Origin: Amphimedon queenslandica
Lineage: Eukaryota; Porifera; Demospongiae; Haplosclerida; Niphatidae
Length of the DNA: 38,313 bases
Direction: 5' to 3'
NCBI RefSeq assembly: GCF_000090795.2
Contig: NW_003546285.1
Location: 278,100 to 316,412, forward strand
Notes under the pieces: generated by a model
The model's input: the letters and a program-made list of their open reading frames with translations, nothing else
Told to the model about the DNA's origin: nothing
Database searches by the model: none
Shown here: positions 1 to 10,500 of the stretch, piece after piece
Layout: every line of letters begins with the position of its first letter
Numbering within the stretch: position 1 is the stretch's first letter
Program-made: the position numbers and the translations under genes

Positions 1-697
1 TTAATAATGGAACCTTTAATTGGACTTGGACTGGCCCTGGAGTTAGTAATGGAGTGATTAAAGTAGCAGATACCACTAGGACCAGTATATTGATGTTATC
101 TAATATCAGCACTGCTGATGCTGGGAACTATACTTGCTCTGCCTCTTATCTAGCAATGGGTGAATCAGCATGGGGCATTATAGAACCCAACACAAATACA
201 AGAACTATCAATTTGATAATTTATAGTAGGTTGACTTAAAAATTTTCCATTAATGTACTTGCTAATGCAGCTATAGTGCCTATTCATTCGTACCCTTTTG
301 TCACAAATGGTTGCTAATATTGAATAATGTTATTTCCTTCTCCTGTGCCACTATAGGTAGTGTATCAACACCAGCTAATACTGTGATTGTAGAAGAAGGG
401 AATGATGCCACATTATCATGTCTTTTCACTGGATTCCTACCAATTAATTATAAAATTAATTGGAGTGGTTTGATACCATCTAATGCTATCATTGCCAATC
501 ATGAAAACACTCAGTATAAGACTCAGCATGGCAGTTCTTCTACTAGGCCAGCTGTACAGAGTATCTTCATAATAAAATCAGCTAAAGTGGCCGACAGTGG
601 TCTTTATACTTGTAGTATGAGTGGTACTACACTGAGGAAGACTATATTACTCATGGTCGTCACGCAGAAAACAAGTTGGCAAGTAGAGCTGGAATGA
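1..697 (+). CDS. Secreted two-Ig-domain protein, copy A (5' end outside window)
   Basis: Two exons are visible: 1-225 (open at the window edge, frame of position 54) and 357-697, ending in TGA. The donor at 226 (GTAGGT) and the acceptor at 356 (CTATAG) join in phase 1, the usual phase for Ig exons. The first exon encodes the second half of an Ig domain (tryptophan in NWTWT-like context is just at the edge; the DAGNYTC motif follows). The second exon encodes a V-like Ig domain: cysteine in LSCLF, tryptophan in NWSG, and DSGLYTC. The protein stops right after the last beta strand, with no membrane segment or GPI-type tail, so it is probably secreted. It is a tandem paralogue of the gene at 1263-3580; even the ~90 bases after the stop are conserved between copies. 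Function unknown; a binding or recognition role is inferred from the fold only. Confidence 0.75.
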
Positions 698-1262
698 ACT
701 AAATGGGTCTCTTAAAAGAACTGAAACATTCCATGATGACATTAATATCATCATTATTAAAATTAGTTTGAACTAGGGCTAGAATTTTAAATAATATTAA
801 TTTTAAATTTAATTGGATTTACTAGTTTCTAGCAAAACTAGCAAGGAGTCTTTAAAATGCTAAATTTAATGTTAAAATTAATTAATTTAATGTTTAAAAT
901 AATTTAAATGGAGTGATTTTTCAGCCATTTTTTGGAAAATAATCAAATACTTTTCAGATTTTGGCAAATTTTTATAATGGCCATAACTTGAAAAATTTAA
1001 GTCGGAATTGGCTCAAACTTTCTACATGGATAGCATAAGGACATTAATATGTAGTGATCTAGTCATAATAATTATAATTAGATTACCTAATATAATAATT
1101 ATTATAATTTTAATTGAAGTGATCTCATAACCATCAAAGAGGTCTCAGCTCCATAGACACACTACATGCATTTTTTGCTTGATTCAGTGCATTAGAATCA
1201 TTAAAATTGACCTAAGCTACGCCCACGTAGACTCAGCTCACACCTTGCTTCTCAATCATTCG
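698..1262. other. Intergenic spacer with 3' flank repeat and a degenerate dispersed repeat
   Basis: Bases 698-790 match the flank after the second Ig gene (3581-3680), so the duplication included 3' untranslated sequence. Bases 930-1060 hold a degenerate copy, in reverse orientation, of the ~180 bp dispersed unit seen at 10.7, 22.5, 29.1, 34.5 and 37.9 kb (shared words such as CTCAAACTTTCTAC and CATAAGGACATTAATATG). No gene is seen here. Confidence 0.55.
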
Positions 1263-1904
1263 ATCAATTCTTTAAAGCTTGGACTAGTCTTACTGTTTTT
1301 CCTCTTTGCCCCTGCTGCTGCTTCTCAGTATTATGTACCAGGTGAGTAGGACAGTACACTCGTAATTTTAATGTAGTCTTAGATTAAACTACTTGAATTC
1401 TATTTCTATAGTGTCTTTGTCAGCTAGACCCTGTCTCCTATCTCTGTTTTAGTAGATCTACTATAGCTACATGTAAATGAATTAGGAATGTTAAATTGTA
1501 GCACACAATAATTATTTTATTTTTTACCATCATGTGCATTTATGCAATGCATAAGACAAACCATGTCGTTCTAATTATTATTTCTTCTACGGTCTTGTCA
1601 GTCTGCAGATGAGACCATGTTTCATGCAGCCCTACCATAATCTGTGTGACAATTTTCACGAAATTAAGGCAATATATGCTACCATATTGAATACTGAAAA
1701 TTTATGGATGTTTAATTGCTAAAAAGTGAAATTTACAATGCTTTATTCTTGTGGTGTTTTGTGCAACATGCATGCTCATTCTGCTGTGTTACGTGCAACC
1801 CTGCATGCTAGGGAATGTTGCAGTATTGCAATAATGTGATGAAAGACAGTACTAACAAGTTAATGAAGTTACAACGGTTAATATTATTCATTATTCATTA
1901 TTAC

Positions 1905-1946
<42 letters not shown>

Positions 1947-3580
1947 TGTTTATAGGCAGCATTGACCAAATTGTTATTACTGTCATTCCTCTATACAATC
2001 TTCATTGCAAATTGTGCATGGAAGTAATTAATAATCATGAATATCATAATTAATATGAGGTCTTTGTTTTTAGTAATAATACCAGGCTTCGCTGTGAGCA
2101 CTCCCTCAAACGCTAATCAAGTCAAGGATCCTTATATTTTTTGTAACTATATAGACAAAATTACCCTTGCTTGCAGGCTGTACGATGGTGTAACTAATGA
2201 AGGATTGGCCTTTAATTCTGATCACTTTGTAGAATGGAAAAAATCTTTTTGGATTGTGTTTTACGCATATGCTATACCTCTGAATCACTCCTTGACTCGC
2301 ATTGATATATACTACTACAGTAATCCATCCTTAGGATATGGGCTGTATGGAATGTCTCGTCTAAAAGTGTTTACTTTTCATCCTTATGTTGATCATATTC
2401 ACTTCACGTTCATTAATAATTATGAAGTATCCCAGTCTGATAATGACACTAGGAAGCTTTCAATGATTGCACTCGACCCAAAGCCACTTACTAATGAGCA
2501 CACATTTAATTATTACATTGGTTTGAATTTTTTTCTCACTTCATCAGATCTTGTAACTCAAACTTTGATCAGTGAAATAAGACTCTTTACAGACAAAGGT
2601 AACTACACTAATGTGCATATTATGCTCATGCATGATCATGACTCCTTATTTTTATAGATCCTATTCCTTTTCCTGCTGTTCCAATCGTATTCAAGTCTCC
2701 TAATGAAACACTGCTGCTTGATAGAGTACAGTCATCTCTTAACTTATCCTGCACAGTTGTTAATAATGGAACCTTTAATTGGACTTGGACTGGTCCTGGA
2801 GTTAGTAATGGAGTGATTAAAGTAGCAGATACCACTAGGACCAGTATATTGATGTTATCTAATATCAGTGCTGCTGATGCTGGGAACTATACTTGCTCTG
2901 CCTCTTATCTAGCAATGGGTGAATCAGTATGGGGTGTCATAGAACCCAACACAAATACAAGAACTATCAATTTGATACTGTTTAGTAAGTTGACTTGAAA
3001 ATTTACCATAAATGTACAGATAGTACTTATACCAATGCAACTAGTGCCTATTATGATATCATAATTTCATTCTACATTATACTTAACAATAATTATTATA
3101 ATAATATTTGCAATGCATGAAATTTTACTCACAGCAGCAATAACTAGAAATAGTTGCTAATATCCACAATATTGCATGCACACTCATGAATGCAGATTAA
3201 TTGCACGTTCTTATTTCTCCTATGACACAATAGGTAGTGTATCAACACCAGCTGATACTGTGATTGTAGGAGAAGGGAATGATGCCACACTATCATGTCT
3301 TTTCACTGGATACCTACCAAAATATTATGGAGTTTCTTGGAGTGGCTTGATACCTGCAGGAACTGAATTTATGGTTGACAATCTCGAAAACACTCGGTAT
3401 AAGATTCAACATGGCGGTTCTTCTACTAGTCCAGGTGTAAAGATTATCTTAGTAATAAAATCAGCTAAAGTAGCTGACAGTGGTCTTTATACTTGCAGTG
3501 TGAGTGGTACTACACTGAGGAAGACTATATTACTCATGGTTGTCACACAAAAAAAAATTTGGCAAGTAGAGCTAGAATGA
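1263..3580 (+). CDS. Secreted two-Ig-domain protein, copy B (start codon lost)
   Basis: Exons are 1263-1341, 2086-2598, 2658-2984 and 3234-3580; every junction is phase 1 and all lengths close. Exon 1 encodes a strong signal peptide (LGLVLLFFLFAPAAAS) ending at a GTGAGT donor, but the codon expected to be ATG reads ATC at 1263-1265, and no in-frame ATG lies between it and the upstream stop. Exon 2 encodes ~171 residues that I do not recognise, with an N-terminal pair of cysteines. Exons 3 and 4 each encode an Ig domain (SLNLSC, NWTWTG, DAGNYTC; then TLSCLF, SWSG, DSGLYTC). Ig1 is nearly identical to copy A, while Ig2 differs in its loops. There is no membrane anchor. The gene may be dead, may use a non-AUG start, or may have an unseen upstream exon. 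Confidence 0.68.
1904..1944. repeat. (ATT)n microsatellite
   Basis: An uninterrupted ATT/TTA trinucleotide run inside intron 1 of Ig gene copy B (intron 1342-2085). Nothing else gene-like is seen in this intron. Confidence 0.9.
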
Positions 3581-3929
3581 ACTAGAAATGGGTCTCTTAA
3601 AAGAACTGAAACATTCTTTGACATTAATGTCATCATAATTAAAATTAGTTTGAACTAGGGCTAGAATTTTAAATAACATTTAAAGCTAAGTCTGAGTGAA
3701 ATTGCCTAGTTAAGAGCATGTACAAATATGCCAATTAAAAGAAAAATACCACAGGCTCTGTTCCATGCAAAAAATGGCTCAAAAACACCCCCCCCCATTT
3801 TTATTACGTTTTTTGAAACAAAATATAATTGAATGGCTCTTTTAAAACATTCCCATATTATTATCAAAAAATAAATTACAATGACAATATCGATTCTGAT
3901 TTAAGTGATCGGGTAGCCATGCACTCTTG

Positions 3930-5738
3930 TTAATATTTAGACCTCAGTCTTAGCTCCATTGATGAATCAGAAACCAGCTTCCAAACATACACACCTTCAT
4001 TGAATGTACTAGCTGCCAGTCTGTAAAGGAACATTAAATAATCTCATTCCCATACCCTGTAATTCCATACTCACGTTTCAGGACTGGGACTGACTATTCC
4101 TGATACCGGCCCTGCCCCTCCACCAATGTACTCGCTCAAAACAGAACCTGTAATCAACATAAAAATTATTACCAATAAATAACTAACAAAAATTAATGTC
4201 CTGCATTTGGTACTTATGCAAACAAAATTACACATATACATGTATGAGTTTCCAAATAAACTTTGCAATTGGGTAGAGCTGCATGCATAAATTAGAACTA
4301 ATTCTTTATATTAAGAATAGCTCCACCCAACAGCAGAAAACAGTTAATTATTCAAGATACATACCTCCAGTTGTTGTACTCCATATCTTGACAGTGCTGT
4401 CGCTGGAACAGGAAGCAACTCTAAAAAATAAATGAGAAGATTAAAAGTATAATGATACTCAGAGAAAAATAATGAAAATAAAAAATGGATATAAAAACTG
4501 AGAGAGCAGTGAGTTCATGTTAAGTCAATAACAAATCACTAACAGTTTGTCGTTGGACGAGTCGTTATCAAGGAAGAGGCAGCCATTTACACTTCCCTTG
4601 TGACCAACCATTTCTTTAAGTGGGCCCTTACTCAGTACTCTCCTGTCCCATAGCTAGAGGGAGAGAGAGAGAGAGAGGGGGGGGGAGAGAGAGAGAGAGG
4701 GGGGGAGAGAGAGAGAGGAAGGGAGAGAGAGAGAGAGGGGGAGAGACAATTTTAATTGTGACTAGTAAATTACTGTTAATACCATATAGCTGGAAAGCTT
4801 CGTGGCCAAGAACTTTTGTGGTTTGGAATGACACCACAAAATTAAAAACCACGAAATTAAAAACCATGAAATATTTGCAGGTTGATGAGAGTTGTGGATG
4901 CTTCACTGATGATCCACGGAAATAAAAACCACAAATATACTGGGAGCCACCAAACCACAAAAGTTTTTTGCCATGAAACTTTCTGGCTATATCTATATGG
5001 TATCTCACTCGGTGCTAATAATGTGAATAATTAATAAGTAAAATTTCCCAAAATGTTAAACCTCTCAATTCTTACTGTTAGTTCAGCCCCTTCTCCTTGT
5101 CCATGCCCTCCACTCCCTCCAAGCAAATAGTATCCATTAGGATCTGATGTACAACATAACTAAAGAATGAGAGTGATAGAGAGAGAGAGGAGAAGGGAAA
5201 AAAGAGAGAAGGAGGGAGAAATGGATACAAAAAGAAAAGGGAAACATGCTGTCTCTTATTTTAAAGAAATCAGGTATTTTTTAGCTATGCACAATAGTCA
5301 AGGTGTGACATCATTTTAAATAATTATACCGTAACTATTGTCATGAGACCCACCTTAATTATGAAGCAAAACACACAAAACACAACAAACAGCACCTGCC
5401 ACCATTCCTATACTTCCCGCCCACTTATAAACCGACCACATGCGTGTACGTGTACGCGACTTTATGTGTACATACATGTATATGTACACGTACATGTATA
5501 CGTGTAACAACATAAGTACAGCTCATTGACAAACATGGCATTCAGTGTGAGCTTTGTTCTTTCCGGTTTAATCTGGCTTGTCTTGTCAACACTAGTTTGA
5601 TTTGCTTTCAAAATGGATGCATCAACAATACGCATGTACATGTACATGTACTGAGTGACAGACTTCCATACTTGGGCATTGTAAGCTACAATAAAATAAA
5701 CTATAAAAAGTCAACCTCTGTCTCTCCCTCTCTCTCTT

Positions 5739-5836
<98 letters not shown>

Positions 5837-6457
5837 GTTTATTACTATATCCAATTTCATGTGAAATGTCTGAGATTATGGCTTCCATTTTTCTGTCCCT
5901 ATATGACGTACATGTACATGTTTAAATACATGTAACGCTAGTTGAAACATCAGACAAATAAAATTACGCAGGGAAAGACATTCACTTCCTATTATACTCT
6001 AATAAGGTGAAAAGATCTCTCCCTCTTAACAAAACAATACATAAATGTACTGTATTACAAAGAGTATTTAATACACAAAACACAACTACTATACTACTTG
6101 ATACTACCACAACTACTGTTTAGACTGATGAAATAATAATAACACTACAAGGGATTGTTGCACGTATTGGATTATAGTGTTGAATAAGTTTCTATATATA
6201 GTATACGTTTCCTTTGATCTAAAATTTCACCAAATTTGTCCACACGATTAACAATCGACTTAAACTACATGTACATGTACATGTAAATAGCCACACCCCC
6301 AACCTGTATATGTTTTTTGGGCGGAGTCTGCTGTGTAACAGAGCATGTATTGACGTCCCATACTCTGAGGGTTTTATCTTCACTTGATTGAAGGACACAA
6401 GACGAAGTGTTACTGTCGCCTTCTTCGCCTCCTAACCATTTCATATCTGTAACCTAA

Positions 6458-6533
<76 letters not shown>

Positions 6534-7304
6534 GTAATAATAATTTGTTATTTGTCTCACAAGATTGCGTGATATTTCTTGATGTCTTAGTGATTTCTGA
6601 GTCTCAACGTCCCAAATGTGAACAGAATTATCCCGAGATCCTGAAACCAGCAAGTTACTGTGAACTAAGAGAAAGAGGGAAGAGGGACAGAAAAGAGAGA
6701 GAGAGTGAGAGAGTGAATCAAAGGAGAGAAAAATACAAAACATCATACAAAATAAACTAACACTTGTTCGACGCTAGCCCCGTAACTGACAGCGAATGCT
6801 TAGCCAGTGTAATGGAGGGAGGTACGAGAACGACACTGGTAGAGCCCATCGGCCATTTCCAACCACAAATCTGACCACACCTACCACCAGCGAGCAACCA
6901 TTGTGACGTCGGATTATAGACAACCTAGAAAAATATAATAAAGAACAAAAAAGATAGCTAGATGGGTATGCTAAGTATAGCCGTTACCTTTACGGCAGCT
7001 TTTTGAGGCATATAGAATTCGTTTAAAATGGAATGCTGGGTCCAGTCGTACACGTAGATCCACTGAAAAGGAGGAAAGTTAGCATTTTTCTACTTTAAAA
7101 TAACATCTTTACTGTGTTTGTTGACCAAGATATGAGAGTCGAGGAATTTGCAACCGAGAGCCCGCTTACAGGCTCTGGATGCATGGACTTGAATTGGACT
7201 TCTCCTCTCTCTTTTGCTCCTGGAGAGACGAGGTAAGGGAGAGACGGGTCTTGCTCTGTTTCTTCTCTATTTCTGGTCCTCCTTGATGATAAAAAGGCAC
7301 CCAT
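3930..7304 (-). CDS. WDR31: WD40-repeat protein WDR31
   Basis: Ten exons on the minus strand: 7113-7304, 6988-7062, 6764-6924, 6561-6657, 6304-6453, 5076-5159, 4544-4653, 4365-4420, 4075-4147 and 3930-4020. They total 1089 nt, or 362 residues, close to the ~367 of vertebrate WDR31. Hallmarks are VSGSRDNSVHIWD followed by SRNLVTDMKW, SSEDKTLRVWD, ELTLWDRR, SSDSTVKIW and the C-terminal STFNEGVYVWK; their order and spacing match WDR31 as I remember it. It is a beta-propeller scaffold. Published work on WDR31 in other animals points to ciliary trafficking. The N terminus MGAFLSS fits an N-myristoylation signal (Gly2, Ser6), as in the vertebrate protein. The start is the only ATG upstream of the first blade in frame, 199 bp from the divergent caspase A start. 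Introns hold a foldback element and CT, GA and AAT runs. Confidence 0.88.
4655..4747. repeat. GA-rich low-complexity tract
   Basis: GA repeats interrupted by runs of G. On the coding strand of WDR31 this is a CT tract directly before the acceptor of exon 7 (upper end 4653), so it doubles as that intron's polypyrimidine tract. Confidence 0.85.
4779..5003. mobile_element. Foldback/MITE-like element
   Basis: About 225 bp with imperfect terminal inverted repeats. The left end starts ATACCATATAG and runs to CTTTTGTGGTTTGG; the reverse complement of the right end starts ATACCATATAG and runs to the same CTTTTGTGGTTTGG word, about 50 bp with one small indel. The interior is rich in CCACAAA/AAACCAC motifs. 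It sits in intron 6 of WDR31 and has no coding capacity, so it is a non-autonomous element. The family is unknown. Confidence 0.7.
5717..5833. repeat. (CT)n microsatellite
   Basis: About 115 bp of nearly pure CT dinucleotide in WDR31 intron 5. Open frames reading through it are artefacts of the repeat. Confidence 0.95.
6458..6543. repeat. (AAT)n microsatellite
   Basis: About 85 bp of AAT repeats with one AGT interruption near the right end, between WDR31 exons 4 and 5. It starts 5 bp from the acceptor of exon 5 (upper end 6453). Confidence 0.95.
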
Positions 7305-7503
7305 TTTCGAGGTGGGAGGAGGAGAAGGAGGAGAAAGGGAGGAGAGAACAAAATACTAGACTTAGTAGACTAACGGGACACTACCTCGCGCATGGGTCTT
7401 TTTAAAGCAGGAGAATACCCCTCTCTATCTCTTCTCTCTCTACCTCAAAGCAGTAGCATAAACTCTTCTAAGATTCAACAGAAATCAGAGACCACCTCAA
7501 GCC
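7305..7503. promoter_or_regulatory. Likely shared promoter of WDR31 (-) and caspase A (+)
   Basis: Only 199 bp separate the two start codons, which face away from each other. The segment contains a GA/CT-rich tract (7310-7350) and CTTTTTAAAGC near 7398-7408, an AT-rich core candidate ~100 bp before the caspase ATG. Both 5' untranslated regions must lie here. The shared-promoter role is inferred from spacing. Confidence 0.5.
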
Positions 7504-10500
7504 ATGTCCATGAACTTCAAGCGGGCCTTGCTTCGCATATCCCAGGAGATGAGCTCCAGGGACTTGGAAAACTTAAAGTTTGCCTGTAGAGACGTCATAC
7601 CAGAAGCTCGCCTGGACTTTATCCACTCGCCTAAAGATGTCTTCCAAGTACTGGAAGAGAAAGGCCTCCTGGCCACGGACAAGTTAGAATATCTCACAAG
7701 ACAGTTGATAGACATCAACCGGCGACAACTTCTCTCGCATTTCGAGTCTTTCGGCTTCCAAATTCCAGAGCAGACCTCCTCTGGCCCGAGTACAGGAATA
7801 GAAGACCAGTCCCTGAACTCAATAGACTCGCATTTTACCCGCTGCCTTCTTGCCCTCTCCCAGAAACTAACAGCAGAGGAAGTTGATCGTCTAGCATTTG
7901 CCTGGTGTGGAACACACATAAGCCTTAGCCCTGACCGGATATTCTCAGCACATCAACTCTTCACTTTAATGAGCCGTAAAATGATCCTCAAACCAGACAA
8001 CCTCCAGGTCCTTTATCTAGAGCTAAGCGAGATGGGCCGACAAGACCTTTGTAAAATCATCGAAGACTACTACCAGGTCATTGGTGCAGGTTATCATGGT
8101 AACTATCCTCCTCTTAACGGACATAATTTCGTTCCCTCTCCTTCGCCAAGCAGCACTTATGGACGAGAAGGTAAAGATGCATGCGTATAATGTACTTAAA
8201 ATACCTACATACCATGTGTACATTACATATGTAAATGGACATAAATTCACATAATTACTGTGTATTTCCAGAGTGTATTTAAAGGGGGCGATAGATGGAT
8301 TGAATGTATCGGCTAATAATTTGCTGTGTCATTCTTTACTCTGTGTCCACCCAGCTGTTATGTGTGTGTGTGTGTGTATACGTACGTACATGTACGTGTA
8401 TGTATGTTCATGTGTCTCACTGCATGTTTTGTTATCGCTTATCGTTGTATCCCTTTTTCTCAAAACTGAAAATATTACTTTGTTTGCTTTGGTTGTGCAA
8501 TAAGAAATTAAAGCTAAATAGCTGTTTTGATTCGGTCCCTACAATAGTACTGTACACCAGTAGGTCACTATACTATTAAGTGATGGATACAATCAAGAGT
8601 AGATAATTAGTTAGGGAGAGTGTCTAACCGCCCTATAGTAGCTGAAACATCACCGCGTAGTCTTTTTTTGCTTATCTCTGGGCATTTCCGCATACTTGGA
8701 TCAGTAGTGGAGTTTCAGAATTCTATTCTTATGTATGGGCGTGTAATTAATAACCTTATTAACCTGTAAAATGGCGGCCGAGTTTGTGCTACATGAGGAA
8801 GATACAGCAGACGACTATTCTGTCACTGATGTATTTCAATACTTATCTAACAACTTGAAGGGGTTCATAATCAATAAGTGTTTCTTCAATGATCAGGAAT
8901 GCCTAATACTTACTCATGAGAAGCTGTTCCATCATCCTCCACTGGGACCACGTGTATAGGGTGTGGGTAGTTATGAAAACCACACCTGTCACTCCACATG
9001 TTTCATAAATTCATTCCTATTCTTCTAATAATCTTCAGCATCAGACAGTGTGCCTCGGGACTCACGTGACTTAGTTCTACGCGGTGATGTTTCAGCTACT
9101 ATAGGGCGGTTAGACACTCTCCCTAACTAATTATCTACTCTTGATACAATGTACTTGTGCTATCTTAGGTTTTATGCCATTACAATGTAAAATTATAATG
9201 TTGTTAATATTGTATAAGAAGCAATGTGAAATTATATTGTTAATATTGTATAAGAAGAAATGTATTATCATGTTGTTACTATTATGTAAGGATTAGAGAA
9301 TTTCTTTGGTTAAAGTACAATACAAAATACTGCCCACTTTATTTTCGCATTTCTAATTGCGTCACTTCCATGCAATATCACAGAACTATACAGAAGCCAT
9401 TTTCTGGAGCTACATGCATATATCATCCAAAGGGTATTTTATGTGATGGCACGACTAGGCATGCAATACCCTCACACACACATTGGAGTTGAGAAAGGGG
9501 AGGAGGTGCAGTGGATATATGAGGACTTTGGACTTTGATATTTATCAAAAAAGCTTATAATGAAATTAGAAGCTCTGATAAAAATGATAGATAAAAATAT
9601 CATAAGTGTATCTTTATTATTCTAAACTTTACTCCAACAATAGCAAACCTCCATATTTTACGCAACTCAAAACAAACCCGTCAATTGTTAACAAATTTGT
9701 TCATCTCCTGTAGAAAGCATTAGCTGGACACTCACAGTACAACTATGTATGTATTCAGGGAGACCACACAAGACAATTAAGCAACGATTGCATTATGAGA
9801 ATTCTACTGGGAAATATCTATTATAAATTATTATAGATTCATGCTACACTCCAGTGTTATTAGAATTTCAAAGCTTCTCTGTGCTTCAAAGCTTTATGCA
9901 TACTTTTGTAAGCCTACATGTAACTTTATCTACATATGTGTAAATGTAATGTACACTATGTGAATTGGATTTTGTGTAAAAATTCTCAGCCCATTTAGTC
10001 ATTCTGAGGCAAACAAAGATCATTTCTGAGTACATGTACTTGTACATGTACATGTATAAAAGATATAGAATGTAGTAGAGTGTCCTATTGTTTATCCAAG
10101 TGCATTAATTGTTTGATTTTTATAGCTTTGATATTAAATGTCAGTTTCCTATAGTATTGATTACATCATACATGTCAGCATAATTATTATAATTATGCGT
10201 GTAGTTTAAGAGAAGGTCCAATCTTGTTATTTTTAAATTAGTTCTCACTGATTATTGGGGGAAGAATTTAAATTGGAATGAATATTTGGCAGCTGTGGTA
10301 TCCAGCTCCATATTAGAGCATGCTTGATTGTTAGAAAATGTAAATAAATAGAAAGTATTATGTGAATGGTATTTAGTCTTGTGTAACTGTAAAGTGCTGA
10401 CCGCCTACACTTTTAATTAAAAGATAACGCGTTACATTGCTAGTGTGAATTGTCGATTCCTTATTTGGTGGCTGTATTTGTCTCTTGTGTAATGATTGTA

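Noticed and set aside
4628..5888. Open frames rich in RE or SL dipeptides over the GA and CT tracts
   Set aside because: They are translations of dinucleotide repeats inside WDR31 introns.
6441..6600. A polytyrosine tail on a WD40 fragment
   Set aside because: It is read-through of the donor at 6561 into the (AAT)n microsatellite; splicing to 6453 restores the WDR31 sequence.
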